In this document: positions 46,250 through 54,918 of the stretch, piece after piece
Layout: each line of letters starts with the position of its first letter
How positions within the stretch are numbered: the stretch's first letter is position 1
Position numbers and translations under genes: made by a program
NCBI GenBank assembly: GCA_965218865.1
Contig: CBDCME010000004.1
Coordinates: 3,925-67,924, forward strand
DNA: 64,000 nucleotides
DNA from: CBDCME01 sp965218865
Lineage (GTDB): Bacteria; Pseudomonadota; Alphaproteobacteria; JAAXGF01
Reading direction: 5' to 3'
The notes under the pieces: generated by a model
Told to the model about the DNA's origin: nothing
Seen by the model: only the letters and a program-made list of their open reading frames with translations
Database searches by the model: none

Positions 46250-48025
46250 CTAATATGCCGGACCGCCGGCGTAGGCGGGATCGGCACACACGGACTGTTT
46301 CGTCCGACAACCGATACCCGCGAACTCGACGGTAGCCCGGCCAACCTTTCGGATCAGCTTTTGCACGCAGAGTTTCCGAGCCATGTTTGCCGCGGCCCGG
46401 CGGGTGGAGGCCTCGGCGGACGCCAACGTTCCCCGTTTCCGTTTCTCGGCAATGGCGACGGCCACACAGGTACTGAACACGGTCGAGAGTTTGCGGCCAC
46501 TGGTTTTTGCGCGACAGTTTTCCAGGGCAGCCTTTTTCGCCGCCTCGGCTCCGGGCACCCCCGAGGAGATGCCGAATTCATCGTCGTCCCCGAAGTAGAC
46601 GGCGCCGTACATGGTTTCAGGTACCGGAGGAGTCGCGGGGGGTTCCGGCGGGGCCTTCTCGATCAAACGCGCTTGCTTTTGGGGCTCCGGAGCCGGGGGC
46701 GGTTTCACGGCATTCATCTTGTTTCGAGCCAGCTGGGCAAATTGGCCGTACGGATATTTTCTCAAATAAGCCTCAAAGTCGGCCGGGTTCTGGCTGTCCT
46801 GGATCGTCTGCCAGAAGGTCAATTCGATTGTTCCCTCATGGGGCCGGGCCGAAACACCGGGCGAGAGGCCCCTGTGCGCCGCCGTATCGGCGTCCGCCGC
46901 GGCGACCGTGGCGCCGGCCGGAATCAGGACAAAATCCCCGCCCCCGTGGCCGGCCCGGCGAATGTCGGCGTATTCCGGCGTCTGATCGGCGTTGACGATG
47001 ATCGGGTTCTTGATCTTGGAGAACAGCTGTTGGCCGGTGATGATCCCGTCGTTCGAGGACAAAGCGTCGAGCACGGCGTAACCGAAAACGGAGTGCCCAT
47101 CCCGGCCGGCGTCGGCGACGGGTTCGAGGCCTCCCGACGTCAGCGCGGTCCGCGAGCGGCGTTGAATCATGCGGTCGAGCCAGGCGTTATTTTCCCCGCC
47201 GGTGGGCAGGCTTGCCCCGATGTCGCGGGTAAGCTTTCCGGAATAGCAGGAATCCGCCACGACCATCACGTGCTTGGCACGGATTGCCTTCAGTTGGCTT
47301 GTGATAATCCCCAGCGACAGCCATTCGGCCGGGTTGTCGGATTCCGCGTCGACCGGGAGCCAATATCCCTCGTCGCCCTCGACGTCCAGATTTCCATGGC
47401 CGGCGTAGTAGATGAGAAGATTGTCTCCCTCGCCGAGACGGGCCCGAAAATCCGAGATCGCCTTGACGATTTCGGACCGCGTCGCGTTGATGAGGGTCTC
47501 GACCCGAAAATTGTATCGGCTGGTCAGGACCGTGGCGATCGCCTCGGCGTCGCGGATGGCCGTCTGGAGAGGTTTCAAGTGATTGTAATCGTTGATTCCG
47601 ATCACCAGGCCGTAGTAGCTGCCATAGGTTTCCGGTTCCTGCGGCCGAATGCGTTCGACCAATACCTTCAGGCCGGCGATGTTTCCAAAGGGATCCTCGG
47701 CGAAGAGGACCAGGGTGGATTTGCCGAGCGGAACCACCTGCTTGACGTGAAACGTGCCGTCTCTGGCAATCGCCAACGGCTGATCATTAAGGGTCAGGAT
47801 GACGTCACTGGCGGATTCGACCTCACCGACGAAATCGACCGTCTCTTGATCGGTTTCGAGCCGATTGGGTGCCTTGATCACCGGCCCTTGCGCCTGGGCC
47901 AGCACCAGCGGCGCCGACGGGGCGGCCGTTTGCGCCGAGAGTGGCGCCGGAACGACAAATCCGAGCCAAAAAATCGCTAACCAAAAATACCGCGTCAAAG
48001 GGACCACATCACGAACCTTCACCAA
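46250..48025 (-). CDS. Exported metacaspase-like peptidase (C14) with C-terminal DUF4189
   Basis: This 591-residue protein has an N-terminal signal peptide (FWLAIFWLGFVVPAPLSA). A p20-like caspase domain spans about 135-350: YYGLVIGINDYNHL, catalytic H210 in LLIYYAGHGN and C260 in VMVVADSCYSG, followed by a YWLPVDA-type strand. A W..I..S....FEAYLRKYPYGQFA motif and a proline-rich spacer lead to a C-terminal DUF4189 domain (YGAVYFGDDDEFGIS, AALENCRAK, STCVAVA). Bacterial orthocaspases cleave after basic residues. The periplasmic location suggests a role outside the cytoplasm. It is convergent with the ATP-grasp gene. Confidence 0.87.
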   Translation of the reverse strand: MVKVRDVVPLTRYFWLAIFWLGFVVPAPLSAQTAAPSAPLVLAQAQGPVIKAPNRLETDQETVDFVGEVESASDVILTLNDQPLAIARDGTFHVKQVVPLGKSTLVLFAEDPFGNIAGLKVLVERIRPQEPETYGSYYGLVIGINDYNHLKPLQTAIRDAEAIATVLTSRYNFRVETLINATRSEIVKAISDFRARLGEGDNLLIYYAGHGNLDVEGDEGYWLPVDAESDNPAEWLSLGIITSQLKAIRAKHVMVVADSCYSGKLTRDIGASLPTGGENNAWLDRMIQRRSRTALTSGGLEPVADAGRDGHSVFGYAVLDALSSNDGIITGQQLFSKIKNPIIVNADQTPEYADIRRAGHGGGDFVLIPAGATVAAADADTAAHRGLSPGVSARPHEGTIELTFWQTIQDSQNPADFEAYLRKYPYGQFAQLARNKMNAVKPPPAPEPQKQARLIEKAPPEPPATPPVPETMYGAVYFGDDDEFGISSGVPGAEAAKKAALENCRAKTSGRKLSTVFSTCVAVAIAEKRKRGTLASAEASTRRAAANMARKLCVQKLIRKVGRATVEFAGIGCRTKQSVCADPAYAGGPAY

Positions 48026-48394
48026 CGATCAACAGTGTAAAATATAGCAAAAACTCCCCCGCCATGGCAATTGCATTGGACCCGCGGTCGAAAGTTTCCC
48101 TCAAACTCGGAACTCGGACACCGTGGCGGTGGATTTCGCATCACCGGTTGCCCGGGCCGGAGCTTTGGCTCAAGATCGTGGTTTCCATGGGCGTGGGAAA
48201 AAGCTTGGCGGGGATTTTCCGGTTGCCGACGATGGTGTTTGCCTGCCGAACCTCCATCCCCGTCCACGTATGGAAACGGACGTTAGGTCTCGTCAAATCG
48301 ATGTTGATTCCGGAGCGGTGCCGGAGATCACGGAATCCGCATCCGACGGACCCGAGATCTTCGTTGCCGCGCCAAGTTTCGAGGAGGGTAGAGC
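48026..48394. other. Intergenic region with one doubtful small ORF
   Basis: 369 bases between divergent genes. A frame from GTG 48123 to 48410 (95 residues, MAVDFASPVARAGALAQD...) has plausible codon use and would overlap the next gene by 16 bases, but has no recognisable ribosome site or family. AT-rich sequence near 48028-48058 probably holds the metacaspase promoter. Confidence 0.35.
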
Positions 48395-48955
48395 ATGTTT
48401 TTCCGAGTGATTCTGTTTTCTGGCCTTGCCGCTCCGTGGCTGTTTTGCGCGCCCCAGATCAGCCGCGCGCAACAGGCGGATGATCCTCCACAGATCCAAC
48501 AAAGCGTCAAACAGGTCCTTGAGACGATCCGGTTGGGGTCCGAGGCGATCGGTGCCGGGGTGGTCGAGCAAATTCGCAACGCGACGCCGGTGATTATCGA
48601 CGGCGTCAAGGTTACCCAGAATTGGACCACCGATCAGATCGGCAAGCTCCTGGAGAAGTTCAGCGTGTATCAGCCGATCCTCAAACGCGCGGGTTTCGAC
48701 GTTACCCAGTTCACCATCGTCGTGGGGGTGTGGTCGGGACTCGAGGTGGACCTAACGGAAAGCCGCCGCATCCCGCAAAGCATTCGTGATAAGATATTGG
48801 AAAAACACAGCGATGACGTGCTGCTGTCGTCGCTCTTGAAGTCGCTTTACGAGGTCAGCAAGATCCAAATCAAGGATTACCATTCGACGACGACGCAGCT
48901 GTTTATCAGTTACGCGCCCCACACGCGGGTGACCTTCGTACCCGATAGCAGCTGA
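48395..48955 (+). CDS. Exported protein of unknown function
   Basis: This 186-residue protein begins at ATG 48395 after GAGGAGGG. It has a signal peptide (FFRVILFSGLAAPWLFCAP, cleavage probably near SRAQQ), then a helical region VKQVLETIRLGSEAIGAGVV and a compact C-terminal part ending ISYAPHTRVTFVPDSS. I recognise no family. The neighbours are a periplasmic metacaspase (divergent) and the cytochrome maturation genes, neither of which is clearly linked. Confidence 0.7.
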   Translation: MFFRVILFSGLAAPWLFCAPQISRAQQADDPPQIQQSVKQVLETIRLGSEAIGAGVVEQIRNATPVIIDGVKVTQNWTTDQIGKLLEKFSVYQPILKRAGFDVTQFTIVVGVWSGLEVDLTESRRIPQSIRDKILEKHSDDVLLSSLLKSLYEVSKIQIKDYHSTTTQLFISYAPHTRVTFVPDSS

Positions 48956-49082
48956 TTGTCCCCACCGCTGGGGGAAGAATCTCATCCGGAACGGCACTGG
49001 GCTCGGCCAGGAAAGCGCCGCGAGCCATTCCATACAGGCGATGATTCACGAAGTGTTCGCCTTCAGGTTGGATGTGGGTGCG

Positions 49083-49114
49083 AAAAAAAGAAAAGCCCCG
49101 CCGTGAGGCGGGGC
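49083..49114 (-). terminator. Rho-independent terminator for a minus-strand transcript
   Basis: A perfect 8-bp stem GCCCCGCC / GGCGGGGC with a 4-base loop (49095-49114) is followed, on the minus strand, by a U-rich tract (TTTTCTTTTTTTCG). No minus-strand protein gene ends here, so it may end a small RNA transcribed from about 49500 toward 49115. On the plus strand no U-tract follows. Confidence 0.65.
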
Positions 49115-49573
49115 AAATAACAAGTCAGTCATTCAAGACCACCGCCGCGACGGGAGGGTTAAGGGGAAGTATACTGTGTAAGGAATTCCGCCAAACCGCC
49201 GCGTGCTGGCAGGCATGACCGTAGGTCCATTCGCTCTTTCGCGCAATCACAAAATATCGAGACAATTGGATTCGACGAGATCTTCACGACCTCGCGGGCC
49301 GCTTCCCCGCCGAATTCTCCCCTATTTTTTCGTCGGTTGCTAGGGGTCCGCCGTGATTTTCGCCGTGCCGAACCGGCCGCTTCCGGGGGCGTCGGCCCGG
49401 GCGCCGGGTTTGGGCATGGCCCGCTTCAGGCTCCTCGGAGCTTCCCTTGCCGGCGGCGCTAGGAGAGAACGGTATTGTCTCGGTGGCGGGTGGCCCGTAG
49501 AACTTCTCCCTTGGCACGACCTCGGCCCGGGAGGGGCCTAGCGGCGCGTTGTCCGATGGCGCGCCGGGGAGAT
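49115..49573. other. Non-coding region upstream of ccmB
   Basis: 459 bases. No ccmA-like ABC ATPase (no Walker A or signature motif) is found here, although ccmA normally precedes ccmB. Open frames on both strands are GC-rich and featureless. The orphan minus-strand terminator at its left edge hints at a small RNA gene within the first 300 bases. Confidence 0.45.
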
Positions 49574-50242
49574 ATGATGAACCGCTTCTTCGCCATCGTT
49601 CGACGGGACCTGCGGTTGGCGCTCGCCCGCGGCGGCGACAGCGGCACGGTCGTGGTGTTTTTCGTTCTCACCGTCACCCTGTTCCCCCTTGGCGTGGGGC
49701 CGGAGATAAATCTTCTGGCCCGGATCGCGGCCGGGACCATCTGGGTGGCGGCGTTGCTGGCGGCGATGTTGTCCCTGGACCGGCTTTTCCGGGCCGATCA
49801 CGACGACGGCAGTCTCGATTTGTTGGCGCTGGGGCCGCTGCCGATCGAAATCCTGGTCCTGGCCAAGTGCCTGGCCCATTGGCTGACGACGGGCGTTCCC
49901 CTGGTCGCGGCGGCGCCGATCCTGGCCTTGCTTCTCAACATGAGCGCCGAGGGATTCGCGGTACTCGTGGTCTCGATGCTGCTCGGGACCCCAGCGCTGA
50001 GCTTGATCGGATCGGTGGGCGCGGCCTTGACGGTGACCCTGAGGCGGGGCGGCGTCTTGCTCAGCCTCCTCGTGTTGCCTCTCGTCACCCCTGTGCTTAT
50101 ATTCGGCGTTGCCGCCGTTGACGCCGCCATCGGCGGTCTCGGTGCCCGTCCGCATTTGCTTCTCTTGGGCGGGACGATGTTGGCAGCGCTGGCGCTCTGC
50201 CCTTGGGCGAGCGCGGCGGCGTTGCGTTTGGCGATGGAGTAA
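49574..50242 (+). CDS. ccmB: Heme exporter subunit CcmB
   Basis: CcmB is the membrane subunit of the CcmABCD complex that releases holo-CcmE during cytochrome c maturation. The 222-residue protein has six predicted helices with typical segments: RRDLRLALARGGDSGTVVVF, WVAALLAAMLSLDRLFRAD, GSLDLLALGPLPIEILVLAK and PLVTPVLIFGVAAVDA. ATG 49574 or the adjacent ATG 49577 follows a GGGGAGAT site. It begins the ccmBCDEFGHI run; ccmA is not next to it. Confidence 0.94.
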   Translation: MMNRFFAIVRRDLRLALARGGDSGTVVVFFVLTVTLFPLGVGPEINLLARIAAGTIWVAALLAAMLSLDRLFRADHDDGSLDLLALGPLPIEILVLAKCLAHWLTTGVPLVAAAPILALLLNMSAEGFAVLVVSMLLGTPALSLIGSVGAALTVTLRRGGVLLSLLVLPLVTPVLIFGVAAVDAAIGGLGARPHLLLLGGTMLAALALCPWASAAALRLAME

Positions 50243-50364
50243 GCCTTGCCAGGAATGTCGCCCCACGTCTCCCGAAAGGGGCCGGAATTCCTTGTTCCCG
50301 AACACCGGGCCGAAAGCCCGGGGCGCTGGTCGCGTCCGGGTCGCGGCTGAGCGGCGGGCACGAG

Positions 50365-51150
50365 ATGCATCGGTACGCGAACCCGGCCCGGTTCATGCGC
50401 TATTCGGCGGTCATCCTGCCGTGGACGGTGGGGCTGACGGTCGCGCTGATCGCGGTCGGCCTCTATCTGGGCCTGTTCGTCGCCCCGCCGGATTACCAGC
50501 AGGGGGAAAGCTACCGGATCATTTTTATCCACGTCCCCTCGGCCTGGTTGGCCCTGTTCATCTACACCAACCTGGCGGTCGCCAGCGCCGTGGCCCTGAT
50601 CTGGAAACACCCCTTGGCCGACCTCGCGGGACGGGCTTGTGCCCCGATCGGCGCCGCCTTCACGGTCCTGGCCCTGGTCACGGGGTCGCTCTGGGGCAAG
50701 CCGATGTGGGGAACCTGGTGGGTTTGGGACGCCCGGCTCACGTCGGTGCTGATTCTCTTCTTCCTATATCTTGGCTACATGGCCCTGGCCGACGCCTTCG
50801 ATGACCCCAGCCGCGGCGCCAAGGCGGCGGCAATCATGGCCCTGGTCGGTTTCGTCAACGTCCCGATCATCAAGTTCTCGGTCGACTGGTGGAATACCCT
50901 GCACCAACCGGCAACGATCAGCGGCTTTAGCGCCCCCTCGATCCACCCCTCGATGATGGTGCCCCTGCTCTTGATGGCGGTGGGGTTCACGAGCTATTTC
51001 GTCATGGTCCTGATCCTGCGGATGCGCGCGGAAATCATCGGCCGCACGATCCGAGCGCTGCAACTGGTCCGGGTCCAGGGGCGCGGCGGCGGTGCGCCCG
51101 CGTCGCCCGGGCAGGGGAGCAAACAATCGTCCGAGGAATCGTCCGCTTGA
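50365..51150 (+). CDS. ccmC: Heme handling protein CcmC
   Basis: CcmC attaches heme to CcmE on the periplasmic side. The 261-residue protein has six membrane helices and the tryptophan-rich WWD heme motif GTWWVWDARLTSVLILF. Flanking His ligands are visible in IFIHVPSAWLALF and TLHQPATIS. ATG 50365 (MHRYANPARFM) has GAG close by; the longer frame from 50203 overlaps ccmB and looks non-coding. It is the second gene of the operon. Confidence 0.95.
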   Translation: MHRYANPARFMRYSAVILPWTVGLTVALIAVGLYLGLFVAPPDYQQGESYRIIFIHVPSAWLALFIYTNLAVASAVALIWKHPLADLAGRACAPIGAAFTVLALVTGSLWGKPMWGTWWVWDARLTSVLILFFLYLGYMALADAFDDPSRGAKAAAIMALVGFVNVPIIKFSVDWWNTLHQPATISGFSAPSIHPSMMVPLLLMAVGFTSYFVMVLILRMRAEIIGRTIRALQLVRVQGRGGGAPASPGQGSKQSSEESSA

Positions 51151-51278
51151 GATTGGCGGTGGCCATACTAAATTAATTAGGGCGTATTGGGAGCGGGCAC
51201 TTCGGTTGCCGGCTCGGCGCCGCTGTGTTGGGATGATCGACGACGGGATTTGAAATCAATGGCGAAATTTTTTTGGCG

Positions 51279-51464
51279 ATGACGGAATTCTTGGCGATGG
51301 GCGGATACGCGGCCTACGTATGGCCGGCCTACGCGGCGGTGGCGGTGGTCATGACCGGGCTCGTGCTCGCGAGCTGGCGTGGCCTCAAGGCTAAGGAGGC
51401 GCTACTCGATTCGTTGCGCGCGGCCAAGGACGACGGATCGCCGCGAGACGACGATGACTCGTAA
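51279..51464 (+). CDS. ccmD: Heme exporter accessory protein CcmD
   Basis: CcmD is a small inner-membrane protein needed to release CcmE from the CcmABC complex. The 61-residue product has MGGYAAYVWPAYAAVAVVMT (the Y-x-W-x-x-Y signature at the start of its one helix), followed by a charged tail. ATG 51279 is used, with an in-frame TTG two codons earlier possible. It overlaps ccmE by 11 bases. Confidence 0.9.
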   Translation: MTEFLAMGGYAAYVWPAYAAVAVVMTGLVLASWRGLKAKEALLDSLRAAKDDGSPRDDDDS

Positions 51465-51900
51465 GCGCCGGCGCCTGGTCTTCGTCCTCACCGGCATGGC
51501 CGTTCTGGGGGCCTCGGCGCTGCTCGTGTTGACCGCCTTCGAGGACAATCTCGTGTTTTTCTACAGTCCCACCGACATCGGCGAAAAGGGCATCCCCGAG
51601 GGTCGCCGCTTCCGTCTCGGCGGCCTGGTCGAGGAAAACAGCCTCAAACGCTTGCCCGACGGCGTCTCGGTGGCCTTCCGGGTCACCGACTTGTCCTCCA
51701 GCATCGACGTGACCTATAAGGGGCTGCTTCCGGATTTGTTCCGCGAGGGACAGGGGGTGGTCGCCGAGGGCCATCTCACCGATGGAGGCGTTTTCGAGGC
51801 CGCCGAGGTTCTCGCCAAACACGACGAGAACTACATGCCACCAGAGGTCGCCGATGCACTCAAGGCATCGGGTTACTGGAACGAGGGGGAAGCGAATTGA
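51454..51900 (+). CDS. ccmE: Periplasmic heme chaperone CcmE
   Basis: CcmE binds heme covalently and passes it to apocytochrome c. The 148-residue protein has an N-terminal signal anchor (RRLVFVLTGMAVLGASALLV), an OB-fold (RFRLGGLVEENSLKRLPDG) and the heme-attachment His in VLAKHDENYMPPEV, with the following Tyr. Its stop overlaps the TTG start of ccmF. The start ATG 51454 lies inside ccmD, consistent with coupling. Confidence 0.95.
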   Translation: MTRKRRRLVFVLTGMAVLGASALLVLTAFEDNLVFFYSPTDIGEKGIPEGRRFRLGGLVEENSLKRLPDGVSVAFRVTDLSSSIDVTYKGLLPDLFREGQGVVAEGHLTDGGVFEAAEVLAKHDENYMPPEVADALKASGYWNEGEAN

Positions 51901-53894
51901 TTCCCGAAATCGGACATTACGCCTTGATCCTGGCGCTCTTCGTCGCCGTGACCCAGGGAACCCTGCCGCTGATCGGCGCCTGGCGCGGCGACGCCGACTG
52001 GATGGCCTTGGCCCGGCCCGCGAGCGTGGCCCAGTTTCTCTTCATCGCGATCGCTTTTTGCTGCCTCATGTACGCCTACGTGATGTCCGACTTCAGCGTC
52101 GCCAACGTGGCCCAGAATTCCCACACGGCGAAGCCGCTGATGTACAAGATCTCGGGTGTGTGGGGCAATCACGAGGGCTCGCTCTTGCTGTGGGTCCTGA
52201 TCCTCGCGATCTATGGCTTGGCGGTCAGCCTCTTCGGGACCAATTTGCCGCCGGCCCTGAGGGCCCGCGTCCTTGCCGTCCAGGCCTTGATCGCCGTAGG
52301 TTTCCTGGCATTTTCGGTGTTTACCTCCAATCCCTTCGAAAGGTTGGACCCGGCGCCGATCAACGGCAGCGATTTGAATCCCCTGCTTCAGGACCCGGGG
52401 CTGGCTTATCACCCGCCCTTCCTCTATCTCGGTTACGTGGGCTTTTCGATGGCCTTCTCGTTCGCCATCGCGGCCCTGCTCGAAGGCCGGGTCGACGCCG
52501 CCTGGGCCCGCTGGGTCCGGCCCTGGACGCTCACCGCCTGGTGCTTCCTCACGATCGGCATCGCCATGGGCAGCTGGTGGGCCTATTACGAGCTCGGCTG
52601 GGGCGGCTTCTGGTTCTGGGATCCGGTCGAGAACGCCTCCTTCATGCCCTGGCTCGCGGGCACGGCGCTTCTGCATTCGGCCATCGTTTGCGAACGGCGC
52701 GACGCCTTGAAGAGTTGGACGATCCTGCTCGCCATCCTGACCTTTTCCCTCTCTCTGTTGGGGACCTTCCTGGTCCGCTCGGGAGTCCTTACCTCGGTTC
52801 ATGCCTTCGCCACCGATCCGGCGCGCGGCGTTTTCATCCTCGCCTTCCTGGTCTTCGTGGTTGGCGGATCCCTGGTCCTCTACGCGATCCGCGCCGCGGC
52901 CATGAAAAGGGGCGGTCTGTTCGCCCCGATATCGCGGGAAGGCAGCTTGGTGATCAACAATCTCCTGTTGTCGACGGCGTGCGCCACGGTCTTTCTCGGC
53001 ACCATGTATCCCCTCTTCCTCGACGCTCTCGGCGGGGACAAGGTTTCCGTCGGGGCCCCCTATTTCAACCGGACCTTCGGTCCCTTGATCATGCCGCTTT
53101 TGATATTGACCGCGATCGGTCCGATGATGTCGTGGAAACGCGCCGACCTGGCCGGTGTTCTCGGCCGCCTCAAGCTGGCCTTCGCCGCCGCCGCGGCGGT
53201 GGCGATCGCGACCTGGTCTCTGACCACCGGCGCCTCGCCCCTGCCGCCCCTGGGGATCGGAGTCGCGGCGTGGCTCGTCGCCGGCTCGCTCGTGGGTCTC
53301 GCCGGGCGGCTGAAGCTTTTCCGCCTGCCCCTGACCGAATCGTGGAAACGGGCCCGCCACCTGCCGCGAGGGGCCTACGGCATGACCCTCGCCCACGCCG
53401 GCGTCGGCTTCGTCCTCGCCGGCGTCATTGCTTCGCAGACCTGGCAGGAAGAGGCGATCCAGCTCATGAACCGGGGCGATACCGTCACGGTTGGGGGTTA
53501 CGATTTCACACTCCTCGACGTCCGCGAGCATCAGGGCCCCAACCACACCTCTAAGCGGGGTGAGTTCATCGTCACCGAGGGGGGCCGGCAGGTGGCGCGT
53601 CTGTTCCCCGAGAAGCGCCTGTATCCGGTCCAGAATCAGCCCACCACCGAAGCCGCGATCCACACCACCTGGGTCTCCGATCTCTACGTCGTCGTCGGCG
53701 ACGAGAACCCGCACGAAGGCGGCGGCTGGAACACGCGAATTTATTTCAATCCGCTGGTTCCCTGGATCTGGATCGGCGGTATCGTGGTGATGATCGGCGG
53801 CGGCATAAGCCTGAGCGATCGGCGCCACCGGGTCGGGACGCCGAGGCGGGCGGCGGCACGCGGACTCGGGGCCGCGAAACCGGCGACGGCGTGA
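51897..53894 (+). CDS. ccmF: Heme lyase subunit CcmF
   Basis: CcmF, with CcmH/I, ligates heme to the CXXCH cysteines of apocytochrome c. The 665-residue protein has many helices and the WWD domain WGGFWFWDPVENASFMPWL. Conserved His residues are visible in GVWGNHEGSLLLW, YHPPFLYLGYVG and LTSVHAFATDP. The TTG start at 51897 overlaps the ccmE stop (TTGA). The C-terminal periplasmic domain and final helix (PWIWIGGIVVMIGGGISL) are complete. Confidence 0.95.
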   Translation: MIPEIGHYALILALFVAVTQGTLPLIGAWRGDADWMALARPASVAQFLFIAIAFCCLMYAYVMSDFSVANVAQNSHTAKPLMYKISGVWGNHEGSLLLWVLILAIYGLAVSLFGTNLPPALRARVLAVQALIAVGFLAFSVFTSNPFERLDPAPINGSDLNPLLQDPGLAYHPPFLYLGYVGFSMAFSFAIAALLEGRVDAAWARWVRPWTLTAWCFLTIGIAMGSWWAYYELGWGGFWFWDPVENASFMPWLAGTALLHSAIVCERRDALKSWTILLAILTFSLSLLGTFLVRSGVLTSVHAFATDPARGVFILAFLVFVVGGSLVLYAIRAAAMKRGGLFAPISREGSLVINNLLLSTACATVFLGTMYPLFLDALGGDKVSVGAPYFNRTFGPLIMPLLILTAIGPMMSWKRADLAGVLGRLKLAFAAAAAVAIATWSLTTGASPLPPLGIGVAAWLVAGSLVGLAGRLKLFRLPLTESWKRARHLPRGAYGMTLAHAGVGFVLAGVIASQTWQEEAIQLMNRGDTVTVGGYDFTLLDVREHQGPNHTSKRGEFIVTEGGRQVARLFPEKRLYPVQNQPTTEAAIHTTWVSDLYVVVGDENPHEGGGWNTRIYFNPLVPWIWIGGIVVMIGGGISLSDRRHRVGTPRRAAARGLGAAKPATA

Positions 53895-54451
53895 GCGGCA
53901 CGGTGGGCGAAGTGTCGGCGCTGGCGCGTCTCCGCTACATTCTGCCGGTCGCCGTCTTCGCGATCGTCGCCGTCGCTCTCGGGGTCGGACTGACCCTCGA
54001 TCCCGGCAAGGTCCCCTCGGCGCTGATCGACAAGCCGGTACCCGAGTTCGAGCTGCCGCCGGTGATGGGCGAAGGCGAGGGTCTGGGGCACGGCGATCTC
54101 AGGGGGCAGGTCACCCTGGTGAACTTCTTTGCCTCCTGGTGCGTCTCCTGCCGGGTCGAGCACCCCCTCTTGAACCGGCTCAACGCCGAAGGAATCGTTC
54201 CCGTCTACGGCATCAACTACAAGGACAAGCCGGCCGCGGCCTTGCGCTGGCTCGAGGAATTGGGCGATCCCTACCGACGCAAGGGGGCCGACGCCTCGGG
54301 CCGGGTTGGCATTGACTGGGGCGTGTATGGTCTGCCCGAATCCTATCTGGTCGATCGCGACGGCCGCATCGTCTACAAGCACGTCGGCCCCATCCTGCCC
54401 AAGGATTTCAAAGACACCATCCTGCCCCTGATCGAGAGATTGCGCGGATGA
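53891..54451 (+). CDS. ccmG: Periplasmic thiol:disulfide reductase CcmG/DsbE
   Basis: CcmG reduces the heme-binding cysteines of apocytochromes. The 186-residue protein has an N-terminal anchor (ILPVAVFAIVAVALGVGL) and a thioredoxin fold with active site WCVSC in NFFASWCVSCRVEHP. The cis-Pro loop is YGLPESYLVDRDG. Its GTG start overlaps the end of ccmF by 4 bases, and its stop overlaps ccmH. Confidence 0.94.
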   Translation: MSGTVGEVSALARLRYILPVAVFAIVAVALGVGLTLDPGKVPSALIDKPVPEFELPPVMGEGEGLGHGDLRGQVTLVNFFASWCVSCRVEHPLLNRLNAEGIVPVYGINYKDKPAAALRWLEELGDPYRRKGADASGRVGIDWGVYGLPESYLVDRDGRIVYKHVGPILPKDFKDTILPLIERLRG

Positions 54452-54915
54452 GGGTCGTCGTCCTGTTGGCTCTCCTGGGCCTAGGCGTTTCGGCGTGGGG
54501 CGCCGCGTACGCGATCGGCGCCGGAGAGGCCCTCTCGGATCCGGCGCTCGAGGCCCGCGCCCGCGCCATCGGCAAGGAACTGCGCTGCCTGGTGTGTCAA
54601 AACCAGTCGATCGACGATTCCGACGCCGACCTGGCCAAGGACCTGCGGCGCATCGTCCGCGAGCGACTCTCGGACGGCGATAGCGACGAGGCGGTCAAGG
54701 CTTACGTCGTCGCCCGTTACGGCGACTTCGTTCTGCTCAAGCCGCCGTTCAAGCCGGCGACCTTCGCGCTGTGGCTCGGACCGGCGATTCTGCTCGTCCT
54801 CGGCGCCGCCGGCGTCGGCGTCTATTTGCGCCGCCAGGGCGGCAGCGCGGTCGCGGCGGAGGCCTTGACCGCGGCGGACCGCGAACGGCTCGACAACCTG
54901 CTCGACAACCGCTGA
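54448..54915 (+). CDS. ccmH: Cytochrome c maturation protein CcmH
   Basis: CcmH takes part in thiol handling of apocytochrome c within the heme lyase complex. The 155-residue protein has a signal peptide, the CxxC motif LRCLVCQNQSIDDSDADLA, the segment VVARYGDFVLLKPPF, and a C-terminal membrane helix. This is the short one-module form; CcmI is encoded separately just downstream. Confidence 0.94.
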   Translation: MRVVVLLALLGLGVSAWGAAYAIGAGEALSDPALEARARAIGKELRCLVCQNQSIDDSDADLAKDLRRIVRERLSDGDSDEAVKAYVVARYGDFVLLKPPFKPATFALWLGPAILLVLGAAGVGVYLRRQGGSAVAAEALTAADRERLDNLLDNR

Positions 54916-54918
54916 GCG

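Noticed and set aside
49353..49541. Possible ccmA remnant before ccmB
   Set aside because: No Walker A, ABC signature or other CcmA segment could be read in any frame.
51873..53828. 651-codon minus-strand open frame
   Set aside because: Antisense to ccmF; composition is typical of a GC-rich shadow.
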